This document shows positions 49,353 to 62,856 of a stretch of 64,000 nucleotides of DNA, one piece after another. The DNA lies in contig NW_025963553.1 in assembly GCF_910591885.1 (NCBI RefSeq), forward strand, positions 744,001 through 808,000. The letters are read 5' to 3'. The translations under genes and the position numbers were made by a program. The stretch is from Bombus terrestris. Lineage: Eukaryota; Arthropoda; Insecta; Hymenoptera; Apidae. Position 1 is the first letter of the stretch; each line of letters opens with the position of its first letter. The notes under the pieces are model-generated. The model ran no database searches and had not been told where the DNA came from. It saw only the letters and a list, made by a program, of their open reading frames with translations.

Positions 49353-51463
49353 AGACAATATAAGGTGTATGTATAGCTTGGAAATTGTAACCGTTGCTCG
49401 CTCGGTTCGCTCGCTCGTAAAAATTTAGTCCAACCTCATATCCGATTCGATACGTTCGCAAATTCGAAATATGTCGCCACCATATCGAATAATGAACACA
49501 AGATGGATTGGTTTTAGGTTAGGCTATAGTTTTTGAGCGAGCGCAGCGAGCGAGGGACGCGGAGGGGTGTGTCACAATCGAATTGTGTGGTACACGGGTA
49601 CATTGAAATATTCGCACCAGCCCGAGGAGCCGGAGGTCTTTATCCTATAGCCTACTGACAAATGTTTACAGTTCACCAATAGTTTCACATAAATAGTACT
49701 ATTTCCTCATAGTACAGTGCAATGTGATTTCCGAAATGGCAGACATAATTAGGTACTAACACGAAATATATGCAAGGCAATGTAAGGTATATGCATAGCT
49801 TGGAAATTGTGACCGTTGCTCGCTCGCTCCGCTCGCTCGTAAAAATTTAGGCCAACCTCACATCCGATTCGACACGTTCGCAAATTTGAAATAAGTCGCC
49901 TCCATGTCGAATGACTAACACAAGAGGGATTGGTTTTAGGTTAGGCTATAGCTTTCGAGCGAGCACGGCGAGCGAGGGACGCGGAGAGGTGTGTCACAAT
50001 CGAACGGTGTGGCACATGGGGACATTGAAATATTCGCACCATCCCGAGGAGCCGGAAGTCTTTATCCTATTGCCTACTGACAAATGTTTACAATTTATGA
50101 ATACTGTCACATAAACAGTACTATTTCCATATAATACAGTGCAATGTGATGTCCGAAATGGCTGACATAATTAGGTACTAACACGAAATATATGCAGGGC
50201 AATATAAGGTATATGTATAGCTTGGAAATTGTGTCCGTTGCTCGCTCGCTCCGCCCGCCCGTAAAAATTTAGTCCAACCTCACATCCGATCCGACACGTT
50301 CGCAAATTTGAAATAAGTCGCCTCCATGTCGAATGACTAAAGCAAGGGGGATTGGTTTTAGGTTAGGCTATAGCTTTCGAGCGAGCACGGCGAGCGAGGG
50401 ACGCGTAGAGGTGTGTCACAATCGAACGGTGTGGCACACAGGGGACATTGAAATATTCGCACCAGCCCGACGAGCCGGAGGTCTTTATCCTATTGCCTCC
50501 TGACAAATGTTTTCAGTTTACCAATAGTTTCACATAAATAGTACTATTTCCAAATAGTACGGTGCAATCTGATGTCCGAAATGGCTGACAAAATATGGTA
50601 CTAACACGAAATATATGCAAGACAATATAAGGTATATGTATAGCTTGGAAATTGTGACCGTTGCTCGCTCGGTCCGCTCGCTCGTAAAAATTTAGTCCAA
50701 CCTCATATGAGATTCGATACGTTCGCAAATTCGCAATATGTCGCCACCATATCGAATAATGAACACAAGATGGATTGGTTTTAGGTTAGGCTATAGTTTT
50801 TGAGCGAGCGCAACGAGCGAGGGACGCGGAGAGGTGTGTCACAATCGAATAGTGTGGTACACGGGTACATTGAAATATTCGCACCAGCCCGAGGAGCCGG
50901 AAGTCTTTATCCTATTGCCTACTGAAAAATGTTTACAGTTCACCAATGGTTTCACATAAATAGTACTATTTCCTGATATTACAGTGCAATGTGATTTCCG
51001 AAATGGCTGACATAATTAGGTACTAACACGAAATATATGCAAGGCAATGTAAGGTATATGTATAGCTTGGAAATTGTGACCGTTGCTCGCTCGCTCCGCT
51101 CGCTCGTAAAAATTTAGTCCAACCTCACATCCGATCCGACACGTTCGCAAATTTGAAATAAGTCGCCTCCATGTCGAATGACTAACGCAAGAGGGATTGG
51201 CTTTAGGTTAGGCTATAGCTTTCGAGCGAGCGCAGCGAGCGAGGGACGCGGAGAGGTGTGTCGCAATCGAACGGTGTGGCACACGTGGACATTGAAATAT
51301 TCGCAACAGCCCGAGGAGCCGGAAGTCTTTATCCTATTGGCTACTGACAAATGTTTACAGTTCACCAATAGTTTCACATAAATAGTACTATTTCCTCATA
51401 GTACAGTGCAATGTGATTTCCGAAATGGCTGACATACTTAGGTACTAACACGAAATATATGCA
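49353..51463 (+). repeat. Five-type unit q-r-s-t-u, copy 1, M118-M122
   Basis: q (49353); r (49775, with CACCATCCCG and CAATTTATGAATACTGTC); s (50197, 423 bp, with GCAGGGCAAT, CCGCCCGCCCG, AAAGCAAGGGGG and CCCGACGAG); t (50620, with CATATGAGATTCG, GCGCAACG, CAATGGTTTC and CCTGATATTAC); u (51042, with GGCTTTAGG, GTCGCAATCG and CACGTGGAC). Each monomer has its match 3377 bp downstream, eight monomers plus one base. Confidence 0.88.
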
Positions 51464-52729
51464 AGGCAATATAAGGTATATGTATAGCTTGGAAATTGTG
51501 TCCGTTGCTCGCTCGCTCCGCCCGCTCGTAAAAATTTAGTCCAACCTCACATCCGATCCGACACGTTCGCAAATTTGAAATAAGTCGCCTCCATGTCGAA
51601 TGACTAACGCAAGAGGGATTGGTTTTAGGTTAGGCTATAGCTTTCGAGCGAGCGCAGCGTGCGAGGGACGCGGAGAGGTGTGTCACAATCGAACGGTGTG
51701 GCACACGGGGAGATTGAAATATTCGCACAGAGACCGAGGAGCCGGAGGTCTTTATCCTATTGCCTCCTGACAAATGTTTTCAGTTTACCAATAGTTTCAC
51801 ATAAATAGTACTATTTCCAAATAGTACGGTGCAATCTGATGTCCGAAATGGCTGACAAAATAAGGTAATAACATGAAATATATGCAAGGCAATGTAAGGT
51901 ATATGTATAGCTTGGAAATTGCGACCGTTGCTCGCTCGGTCCGCTCGCTCGTAAAAATTTAGTCCAACCTCATATCCGATTCGATACGTTCGTAAATTCG
52001 AAATATTTCGCCAGCATATCGAATAATGAACGCAAGATGGATTGGTTTTAGGTTAGGCTATAGTTTTTGAGCGATCGCAGCGAGCGAGGGACGCGGAGAG
52101 GTGTGTCACAATCGAATAGTGTCGTACACGGGTACATTGAAATATTCGCAACAGCCCGAGGAGCCGGAAGTCTTTATCCTATTGCCTACTGACAAATGTT
52201 TACAGTTCACCAATAGTTTCACATAAATAGTACTATTTCCTCATAGTACAGTGCAATGTGATTTCCGAAATGGCTGACAAAATTAGGTACTAACACGAAA
52301 TATATGCAAGGCAATATAAGCTATATGTATAGCTTCGAAATTGCGACCGTTGCTCGCCCGGTCCGCTCGCTCGTAAAAATTTAGTCCAACCTCATATCCG
52401 ATTCGATATGTTCGCAAATTCGAAATATATCGCCACCATATCGAATAATGAACGCAAGATGGATTGGTTTTAGGTTAGGCTATAGCTTTCGAGCGAGCAC
52501 GGCGAGCGAGGGACGCGGAGAGGTGTCACAATCGAACGGTGTGGCACACAGGGGACATTGAAATATTCGCACCAGCCCGAGGAGCCGGAGGTCTTTATCC
52601 TATTGCCTACTGACAAATGTTTTCAGTTTACCAATTGTTTCACATAAATAGTACTATTTCCAAATAGTACGGTGCAATCTGATGACCGAAATGGCTGACA
52701 AAATAAGGTACTAACACGAAATATATGTA
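51464..52729 (+). repeat. v-w-p group, M123-M125
   Basis: M123 (v, 51464, 423 bp) has TTGTGTCC, CCGCCCGCTCG, GCAGCGTGCG and the odd CGCACAGAGACCG. M124 (w, 51887) has ATAACATG, GATCGCAGCG and GTCGTACACGG. M125 (p, 52309) matches M115 at an offset of 4220. This group separates copies 1 and 2 of q-r-s-t-u and was lost between copies 2 and 3. Confidence 0.83.
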
Positions 52730-54840
52730 AGACAATATAAGGTGTATGTATAGCTTGGAAATTGTAACCGTTGCTCGCTCGGTTCGCTCGCTCGTAAAAA
52801 TTTAGTCCAACCTCATATCCGATTCGATACGTTCGCAAATTCGAAATATGTCGCCACCATATCGAATAATGAACACAAGATGGATTGGTTTTAGGTTAGG
52901 CTATAGTTTTTGAGCGAGCGCAGCGAGCGAGGGACGCGGAGAGGTGTGTCACAATCGAATTGTGTGGTACACGGGTACATTGAAATATTCGCACCAGCCC
53001 GAGGAGCCGGAGGTCTTTATCCTATAGCCTACTGACAAATGTTTACAGTTCACCAATAGTTTCACATAAATAGTACTATTTCCTCATAGTACAGTGCAAT
53101 GTGATTTCCGAAATGGCAGACATAATTAGGTACTAACACGAAATATATGCAAGGCAATGTAAGGTATATGCATAGCTTGGAAATTGTGACCGTTGCTCGC
53201 TCGCTCCGCTCGCTCGTAAAAATTTAGGCCAACCTCACATCCGATCCGACACGTTCGCAAATTTGAAATAAGTCGCCTCCATGTCGAATGACTAACACAA
53301 GAGGGATTGGTTTTAGGTTAGGCTATAGCTTTCGAGCGAGCACGGCGAGCGAGGGACGCGGAGAGGTGTGTCACAATCGAACGGTGTGGCACATGGGGAC
53401 ATTGAAATATTCGCACCATCCCGAGGAGCCGGAAGTCTTTATCCTATTGCCTACTGACAAATGTTTACAATTTATGAATACTGTCACATAAACAGTACTA
53501 TTTCCATATAATACAGTGCAATGTGATGTCCGAAATGGCTGACATAATTAGGTACTAACACGAAATATATGCAGGGCAATATAAGGTATATGTATAGCTT
53601 GGAAATTGTGTCCGTTGCTCGCTCGCTCCGCCCGCCCGTAAAAATTTAGTCCAACCTCACATCCGATCCGACACGTTCGCAAATTTGAAATAAGTCGCCT
53701 CCATGTCGAATGACTAAAGCAAGGGGGATTGGTTTTAGGTTAGGCTATAGCTTTCGAGCGAGCACGGCGAGCGAGGGACGCGTAGAGGTGTGTCACAATC
53801 GAACGGTGTGGCACACAGGGGACATTGAAATATTCGCACCAGCCCGACGAGCCGGAGGTCTTTATCCTATTGCCTCCTGACAAATGTTTTCAGTTTACCA
53901 ATAGTTTCACATAAATAGTACTATTTCCAAATAGTACGGTGCAATCTGATGTCCGAAATGGCTGACAAAATAAGGTACTAACACGAAATATATGCAAGAC
54001 AATATAAGGTATATGTATAGCTTGGAAATTGTGACCGTTGCTCGCTCGGTCCGCTCGCTCGTAAAAATTTAGTCCAACCTCATATGAGATTCGATACGTT
54101 CGCAAATTCGCAATATGTCGCCACCATATCGAATAATGAACACAAGATGGATTGGTTTTAGGTTAGGCTATAGTTTTTGAGCGAGCGCAACGAGCGAGGG
54201 ACGCGGAGAGGTGTGTCACAATCGAATAGTGTGGTACACGGGTACATTGAAATATTCGCACCAGCCCGAGGAGCCGGAAGTCTTTATCCTATTGCCTACT
54301 GACAAATGTTTACAGTTCACCAATGGTTTCACATAAATAGTACTATTTCCTGATATTACAGTGCAATGTGATTTCCGAAATGGCTGACATAATTAGGTAC
54401 TAACACGAAATATATGCAAGGCAATGTAAGGTATATGTATAGCTTGGAAATTGTGACCGTTGCTCGCTCGCTCCGCTCGCTCGTAAAAATTTAGTCCAAC
54501 CTCACATCCGATCCGACACGTTCGCAAATTTGAAATAAGTCGCCTCCATGTCGAATGACTAACGCAAGAGGGATTGGCTTTAGGTTAGGCTATAGCTTTC
54601 GAGCGAGCGCAGCGAGCGAGGGACGCGGAGAGGTGTGTTGCAATCGAACGGTGTGGCACACGTGGACATTGAAATATTCGCAACAGCCCGAGGAGCCGGA
54701 AGTCTTTATCCTATTGCCTACTGACAAATGTTTAAAGTTCACCAATAGTTTCACATAAATAGTACTATTTCGTCATAGTACAGTGCAATGTGATTTCCGA
54801 AATGGCTGACATACTTAGGTACTAACACGAAATATATGCA
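52730..54840 (+). repeat. Five-type unit q-r-s-t-u, copy 2, M126-M130
   Basis: q (52730), r (53152), s (53574), t (53997), u (54419), in the same order as copy 1 and with the same 423-bp s monomer. Point differences from copy 1 are few: ATATGTAAG at 52725, TGTTGCAATCG at 54637, and GTTTAAAG at 54730. The r-s-t-u part matches copy 3 at an offset of 2111. Confidence 0.88.
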
Positions 54841-55262
54841 AGGCAATATAAGGTATATGTATAGCTTGGAAATTGTGTCCGTTGCTCGCTCGCTCCGCCC
54901 GCTCGTAAAAATTTAGTCCAACCTCACATCCGATCCGACACGTTCGCAAATTCGAAATATGTCGCCACCATATCGAATAATGAACACAAGATGGATTGGT
55001 TTTAGGTTAGGCTATAGTTTTTGAGCGAGCGCAGCGAGCGAGGGACGCGGAGGGGTGTGTCACAATCGAATTGTGTGGTACACGGGTACATTGAAATATT
55101 CGCACCAGCCCGAGGAGCCGGAGGTCTTTATCCTATAGCCTACTGACAAATGTTTACAGTTCACCAATAGTTTCACATAAATAGTACTATTTCCTCATAG
55201 TACAGTGCAATGTGATTTCCGAAATGGCAGACATAATTAGGTACTAACACGAAATATATGCA
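54841..55262 (+). repeat. Hybrid monomer M131 (v-type start, q-type end)
   Basis: The start has TTGTGTCC and CCGCCCGCTCG, with GATCCGACACG as in v. From 54951 the sequence is the q form (TTCGAAATATGTCGCCACC, GAACACAAG, TTTTTGAGCG, CCTATAGCC). The switch lies between 54943 and 54953, at the left edge of the two-state block. It joins v directly to q, which removed a w-p pair. Confidence 0.87.
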
Positions 55263-56951
55263 AGGCAATGTAAGGTATATGCATAGCTTGGAAATTGTGA
55301 CCGTTGCTCGCTCGCTCCGCTCGCTCGTAAAAATTTAGGCCAACCTCACATCCGATCCGACACGTTCGCAAATTTGAAATAAGTCGCCTCCATGTCGAAT
55401 GACTAACACAAGAGGGATTGGTTTTAGGTTAGGCTATAGCTTTCGAGCGAGCACGGCGAGCGAGGGACGCGGAGAGGTGTGTCACAATCGAACGGTGTGG
55501 CACATGGGGACATTGAAATATTCGCACCATCCCGAGGAGCCGGAAGTCTTTATCCTATTGCCTACTGACAAATGTTTACAATTTATGAATACTGTCACAT
55601 AAACAGTACTATTTCCATATAATACAGTGCAATGTGATGTCCGAAATGGCTGACATAATTAGGTACTAACACGAAATATATGCAGGGCAATATAAGGTAT
55701 ATGTATAGCTTGGAAATTGTGTCCGTTGCTCGCTCGCTCCGCCCGCCCGTAAAAATTTAGTCCAACCTCACATCCGATCCGACACGTTCGCAAATTTGAA
55801 ATAAGTCGCCTCCATGTCGAATGACTAAAGCAAGGGGGATTGGTTTTAGGTTAGGCTATAGCTTTCGAGCGAGCACGGCGAGCGAGGGACGCGTAGAGGT
55901 GTGTCACAATCGAACGGTGTGGCACACAGGGGACATTGAAATATTCGCACCAGCCCGACGAGCCGGAGGTCTTTATCCTATTGCCTCCTGACAAATGTTT
56001 TCAGTTTACCAATAGTTTCACATAAATAGTACTATTTCCAAATAGTACGGTGCAATCTGATGTCCGAAATGGCTGACAAAATAAGGTACTAACACGAAAT
56101 ATATGCAAGACAATATAAGGTATATGTATAGCTTGGAAATTGTGACCGTTGCTCGCTCGGTCCGCTCGCTCGTAAAAATTTAGTCCAACCTCATATGAGA
56201 TTCGATACGTTCGCAAATTCGCAATATGTCGCCACCATATCGAATAATGAACACAAGATGGATTGGTTTTAGGTTAGGCTATAGTTTTTGAGCGAGCGCA
56301 ACGAGCGAGGGACGCGGAGAGGTGTGTCACAATCGAATAGTGTGGTACACGGGTACATTGAAATATTCGCACCAGCCCGAGGAGCCGGAAGTCTTTATCC
56401 TATTGCCTACTGACAAATGTTTACAGTTCACCAATGGTTTCACATAAATAGTACTATTTCCTGATATTACAGTGCAATGTGATTTCCGAAATGGCTGACA
56501 TAATTAGGTACTAACACGAAATATATGCAAGGCAATGTAAGGTATATGTATAGCTTGGAAATTGTGACCGTTGCTCGCTCGCTCCGCTCGCTCGTAAAAA
56601 TTTAGTCCAACCTCACATCCGATCCGACACGTTCGCAAATTTGAAATAAGTCGCCTCCATGTCGAATGACTAACGCAAGAGGGATTGGCTTTAGGTTAGG
56701 CTATAGCTTTCGAGCGAGCGCAGCGAGCGAGGGACGCGGAGAGGTGTGTCGCAATCGAACGGTGTGGCACACGTGGACATTGAAATATTCGCAACAGCCC
56801 GAGGAGCCGGAAGTCTTTATCCTATTGCCTACTGACAAATGTTTACAGTTCACCAATAGTTTCACATAAATAGTACTATTTCGTCATAGTACAGTGCAAT
56901 GTGATTTCCGAAATGGCTGACATACTTAGGTACTAACACGAAATATATGCA
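55263..56951 (+). repeat. r-s-t-u unit, copy 3, M132-M135
   Basis: With the q half of M131 this forms the third q-r-s-t-u copy: r (55263), s (55685, 423 bp), t (56108), u (56530). Offset to copy 2 is 2111 bases, five monomers plus one. It shares with copy 2 the TTTCGTCATAG change in u (54769 and 56880), whereas copy 1 has TTTCCTCATAG. Copies 2 and 3 are therefore the closer pair. Confidence 0.88.
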
Positions 56952-57796
56952 AGGCAATATAAGGTATATGTATAGCTTGGAAATTGTGTCCGTTGCTCGC
57001 TCGCTCCGCCCGCTCGTAAAAATTTAGTCCAACCTCACATCCGATCCGACACGTTCGCAAATTTGAAATAAGTCGCCTCCATGTCGAATGACTAACGCAA
57101 GAGGGATTGGTTTTAGGTTAGGCTATAGCTTTCGAGCGAGCGCAGCGTGCGAGGGACGCGGAGAGGTGTGTCACAATCGAACGGTGTGGCACACGGGGAG
57201 ATTGAAATATTCGCACAGAGACCGAGGAGCCGGAGGTCTTTATCCTATTGCCTCCTGACAAATGTTTTCAGTTTACCAATAGTTTCACATAAATAGTACT
57301 ATTTCCAAATAGTACGGTGCAATCTGATGTCCGAAATGGCTGACAAAATAAGGTACTAACACGAAATATATGCAAGACAATATAAGGTATATGTATAGCT
57401 TGGAAATTGTGACCGTTGCTCGCTCGGTCCGCTCGCTCGTAAAAATTTAGTCCAACCTCATATGAGATTCGATACGTTCGCAAATTCGAAATATGTCGCC
57501 TACATGTCGTATGACTAACGCAAGAGGGATTGGTTTTAGGTTAGGCTATAGCTTTCGAGCGAGCACGGCGAGCGAGTGGCGAGGAGAGGTGTGTCACAAT
57601 CGAACGGTGTGGCACACGGGAACATTGAAATATTCGCACCAGCCCGAGGAGCCGGAGGTGTTTATCCTGTTGCCTAGTGACAAATGTTTACAGTTCACCA
57701 ATGGTTTCACATAAATAGTACTATTTCCTCATAGTACAGTGCAATGTGATTTCCGAAATGGCTGACAAAATTGGGTACTAACAAGAAATATATGCA
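56952..57796 (+). repeat. v monomer M136 and hybrid M137
   Basis: M136 (56952, 423 bp) is v, with the CGCACAGAGACCG variant. M137 (57375) starts as t (AGACAAT, CGGTCCGC, CATATGAGATTCG). After about 57495 it becomes another type, here called x (GCCTACATGTCGTATGAC, GGTGTTTATCCTGTTGCC, CAATGGTTTC), which recurs in M140 and M148. The t monomer would otherwise have ended in its usual GCGCAACG arm. Confidence 0.8.
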
Positions 57797-60327
57797 AGGC
57801 AATATAAGGTATATGTATAGCTTGGAAATTGTGACCGTTGCTCGCTCGCTCCGCTCGCTCGTAAAAATTTAGTCCAACCTCACATCCGATTCGACACGTT
57901 CGAAAATTTGAAATAAGTCGCCTCCATGTCGAATGACTAACGCAAGAGGGATTGGTTTTAGGTTAGGCTATAGCTTTCGAGCGAGCAGGGCGAGCGAGGG
58001 ACGCGGAGAGATGTGTCACAATCGAACGGTGTGGCACATGGGGACATTGAAATATTCGCACCAGCCCGAGGAGCCGGAGGCCTTTATCCTATTGCCTACT
58101 GACAAATGTTTACAGTTCACCAATAGTTTCACATAAATAGAACTATTTCCTCATAGTACAGTGCAACGTGATTTCCGAAATGGCTGACATACTTAGGTAC
58201 TAATACGAAATATATGCAAGGCAATATAAGGTATATGTATAGCTTGGAAATTGTGACCGTTGCTCGCTCGCTCCGCTCGCTCGTAAAAATTTAGGCCAAC
58301 CTCACATCCGATCCGACACGTTCGCAAATTTGAAATAAGTCGCCTCCATGTCGAATGACTAACGCAAGAGGGATTGGTTTTAGGTTAGGCTATAGCTTTC
58401 GAGCGAGCAGGGCGAGCGAGGGACGCGAAGAGATGTGTCACAACCGAACGGTGTGGCACATGGGGACATTGAAGTGTTCGCACCAGCCCGAGTAGCCGGA
58501 CGTCTTTATCCTATTGCCTACTGACAAATGTTTACAATTTATGAATACTGTCACATAAACAGTACTATTTCCATATACTACAGTGCAATGTGATGTTCGA
58601 AATAGCTGACAAAATCAGGTAATAACAAGAAATATATGCAAGGCAATGTAAGGTATATGTATAGCTTGGAAATTGTGACCGTTGCTCGCTCGCTCCGCTC
58701 GCTCGTAAAAATTTAGTCCAACCTCACATCCGATCCGACACGTTCGAAAATTTGAAAAAGTCGCCTCCATGTCGTATGACTAACGCAAGAGGGATTGGTT
58801 TTAGGTTAGGCTATAGCTTTCGAGCGAGCACGGCGAGCGAGGGACGCGGAGAGGTGTGTCACAATCGAACGGTGTGGCACACGGGGACATTGAAATATTC
58901 GCACCAGCCCGAGGAGCCGGAGGTGTTTATACTGTTGCCTACTGACAAATGTTTACAGTTCACCAATGGTTTCACATAAATAGTACTATTTCCTCATAGT
59001 ACAGTGCAATGTGATTTCCGAAATGTCTGACAAAATTGGGTACTAACTCGAAATATATGCAAGGCAATATAAGGTATATGTATAGCTTGGAAATTGCGAC
59101 CATTGCTCGCTCGCTCCGCTCGCTCTTAAAAATTTAGTCCAACCTCACATCCGATGCGATACGTTCGCAAATTCGAAATATGTCGCCACCATATCGAATA
59201 ATGAACGCAAGATGGATTGGTTTTAGGTTAGGCTATAGCTTTCGAGCGAGCAGGGCGAGCGAGGGACGCGGAGAGATGTGTCACAATCGAACGGTGTGTC
59301 AAACCGGGACATTGAAATATTCGCACCAGCCCGAGGAGCCGGAAGTCTTTATCCCATTGCCTACTGACAAATGTTTACAGTTCACCAATAGTTTCACACA
59401 AATAGTACTATTTCCTCATAGTACAGTGCAATGTGATTTCCGAAATGGCTGACAAAGTTAGGTACTAACACGAAATATATGCAAGACAATATAAGGTATA
59501 TGTATAGCTTGGAAATTGTGACCGTTGCTCGCTCGCTCCGCTCGCTCGTAAAAGTTTATTCCAACCTCACATCCGATCCGACACGTTCGCAAATTTGATA
59601 TAAGTCGCCTCCATGTCGAATGAATAACGCAAGAGGGATTGGTTTTAGGTTAGGCTATAGCTTTCGAGCAAGCAGGGCGACCGAGGGACGCGGAGATATG
59701 TGTCACAATCGAACGGTGTGGCACATGGGGACATTGAAATGTTCGCACCAGCCCGAGTAGCCGGACGTCTTTATCCTATTGCCTACTGACAAATGTTTAC
59801 AATTTATGAATACTGTCACATAAATAGTACTATTTCCTCATAGTGCAGTGCAATGTGATTTCCGAAATGGCTGACAAAATTGGGTACTAACACGAAATAT
59901 ATGCAAGGCAATATAAGGTATATGTATAGCTTGGAAATTGCGGCCGTTGCTCGCTCGGTCCGCTCGCTCGTAAAAATTTAGTCCAACCTCATATCCGATT
60001 CGATACGTTCGCAAATTCGAAATATGTCGCCACCATATCGAATAATGAACGCAAGATGGATTGGTTTTAGGTTAGGCTATAGTTTTTGAGCGATCGCAGC
60101 GAGCGAGGGACGCGGAGAGGTGTGTCACAGTCGAATAGTGTGGTACACGGGTACATTGAAATATTCGCAACAGCCCGAGGAGCCGGAGGTGTTTATCCTA
60201 TTGCCTACTGACAAATGTTTACAGTTCACCAATAGTTTCACATAAATAGTACTATTTCCAAATAGTACGGTGCAATCTGATGACCGAAATGGCTGACAAA
60301 ATAAGGTACTAACACGAAATATATGCA
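57797..60327 (+). repeat. Mixed monomers M138-M143
   Basis: M138 (57797) and M139 (58219) have CAGGGCG right arms. M140 (58641, 421 bp) is x-type and lacks one base in TTTGAAAAAGTC. M141 (59062) resembles the Zone I/II two-state B monomers (GATGCGATACG, CACACAAATAG), so older types persist here. M142 (59484) has AAAGTTTATTCC. M143 (59906) is w-like, with GATCGCAGCG. No higher-order order is evident over this stretch, and there is no gene or other element. Confidence 0.75.
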
Positions 60328-61171
60328 AGACAATATAAGGTGTATGTATAGCTTGGAAATTGTAACCGTTGCTCGCTCGGTTCGCTCGCTCGTAAAAATT
60401 TAGTCCAACCTCATATCCGATTCGATACGTTCGCAAATTCGAAATATGTCGCCACCATATCGAATAATGAACACAAGATGGATTGGTTTTAGGTTAGGCT
60501 ATAGTTTTTGAGCGAGCGCAGCGAGCGAGGGACGCGGAGAGGTGTGTCACAATCGAATTGTGTGGTACACGGGTACATTGAAATATTCGCACCAGCCCGA
60601 GGAGCCGGAGGTCTTTATCCTATAGCCTACTGACAAATGTTTACAGTTCACCAATAGTTTCACATAAATAGTACTATTTCCTCATAGTACAGTGCAATGT
60701 GATTTCCGAAATGGCAGACATAATTAGGTACTAACACGAAATATATGCAAGGCAATGTAAGGTATATGCATAGCTTGGAAATTGTGACCGTTGCTCGCTC
60801 GCTCCGCTCGCTCGTAAAAATTTAGGCCAACCTCACATCCGATCCGACACGTTCGCAAATTTGAAATAAGTCGCCTCCATGTCGAATGACTAACACAAGA
60901 GGGATTGGCTTTAGGTTAGGCTATAGCTTTCGAGCGAGCGCAGCGAGCGAGGGACGCGGAGAGGTGTGTCGCAATCGAACGGTGTGGCACACGTGGACAT
61001 TGAAATATTCGCAACAGCCCGAGGAGCCGGAAGTCTTTATCCTATTGCCTACTGACAAATGTTTACAGTTCACCAATAGTTTCACATAAATAGTACTATT
61101 TCCTCATAGTACAGTGCAATGTGATTTCCGAAATGGCTGACAAAATTAGGTACAAACACGAAATATATGCA
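60328..61171 (+). repeat. q monomer M144 and r/u hybrid M145
   Basis: M144 (60328) is q. M145 (60750) starts as r (TGCATAGC, TTAGGCC, AACACAAG at 60892). From the C at 60909 it is u (GGCTTTAGG, GCGCAGCG, GTCGCAATCG, CACGTGGAC). The exchange point is therefore within 60898-60908. The hybrid skips s and t, so the unit shrank from five monomers to two. Confidence 0.85.
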
Positions 61172-62856
61172 AAGCAATATAAGGTATATGTATAGCTTGG
61201 AAATTGCGACCGTTGCTCGCTCGGTCCGCTCGCTCGTAAAAATTTAGTCCAACCTCATATCCGATTCGATACGTTCGCAAATTCGCAATATGTCGCCACC
61301 ATATCGAATAATGAACACAAGATGGATTGGTTTTAGGTTAGGCTATAGTTTTTGAGCGATCGCAGCGAGCGAGGGACGCGGAGAGGTGTGTCACAATCGA
61401 ATAGTGTGGTACACGGGTACATTGAAATATTCGCAACAGCCCGAGGAGCCGGAAGTCTTTATCCTATTGCCTACTGACAAATGTTTACAGTTCACCAATA
61501 GTTTCACATAAATAGTACTATTTCCTCATAGTACAGTGCAATGTGATTTCCGAAATGGCTGACAAAATTAGGTACAAACACGAAATATATGCAAGGCAAT
61601 GTAAGGTATATGTATAGCTTGGAAATTGTGACCGTTGATCGCTCGCTCCGCTCGCTCGTAAAAATTTAGGCCAACCACACAACCGATCAGACACGTTCGC
61701 AAATTTGAAATAAGTCGCCTCCATGTCGAATGACTAACGCAAGAGGGATTGGTTTTAGGTTAGGCTATAGCTTTCGAGCGAGCACTGCGAGCGAGGGACG
61801 CGGAGAGGTGTGTCACAATCGAACGGTGTGGCACATGGGGACATTGAAATATTCGCACCAGCCCGAGGAGCCGGAAGTCTTTATCCTATTGCCTACTGCA
61901 AATGTTTACAGTTCACCAATAGTTTCACATAAATAGTACTATTTCCTCATAGTACAGTGCAATGTGATTTCCGAAATGGCTGCCAAGGTTAGGTACTAAC
62001 ACGAAATATATGCAAGGCAATATAAGGTATATGTATAGCTTGGAAATTGTGTCCGTTGCTCGCTCGCTCCGCCCGCTCGTAAAAATTTAGTCCAACCTCA
62101 CATCCGATCCGACACGTTCGCAAATTTGAAAAAAGTCGCCTCCATGTCGTATGACTAACGCAAGAGGGATTGGTTTTAGGTTAGGCTATAGCTTTCGAGC
62201 GAGCACGGCGAGCGAGGGACGCGGAGAGGTGTGTCACAATCGAACGGTGTGGCACACGGGGACATTGAAATATTCGCACCAGCCCAGGAGCCGGAGGTGT
62301 TTATCCTGTTGCCTACTGACAAATGTTTACAGTTCACCAATGGTTTCACATAAATAGTACTATTTCCTCATAGTACAGTGCAATGTGATTTCCGAAATGG
62401 CTGACAAAATTGGGTTCTAACACGAAATATATGCAAGGCAATATAAGGTATATGTATAGCTTCGAAATTGCGACCGTTGCTCGCCCGGTCCGCTCGCTCG
62501 TAAAAATTTAGTCCAACCTCATATCCGATTCGATATGTTCGCAAATTCGAAATATATCGCCACCATATCGAATAATGAACGCAAGATGGATTGGTTTTAG
62601 GTTAGGCTATAGCTTTCGAGCGAGCACGGCGAGCGAGGGACGCGGAGAGGTGTCACAATCGAACGGTGTGGCACACAGGGGACATTGAAATATTCGCACC
62701 AGCCCGAGGAGCCGGATGTCTTTATCCTATTGCCTACTGACAAATGTTTTCAGTTTACCAATTGTTTCACATAAATAGTACTATTTCCAAATAGTACGGT
62801 GCAATCTGATGACCGAAATGGCTGACAAAATAAGGTACTAACACGAAATATATGCA
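61172..62856 (+). repeat. Mixed monomers M146-M149
   Basis: M146 (61172) is w-like and starts AAGCAAT. M147 (61594, 421 bp) lacks a base in CTACTGCAAATG. M148 (62015, 421 bp) is x-type and lacks a base in AGCCCAGGAG. M149 (62436, 421 bp) is p, with AGCTTCG, GCCCGGTCC and ATATATCGCC, matching M115 and M125. Only satellite is present. Confidence 0.8.
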
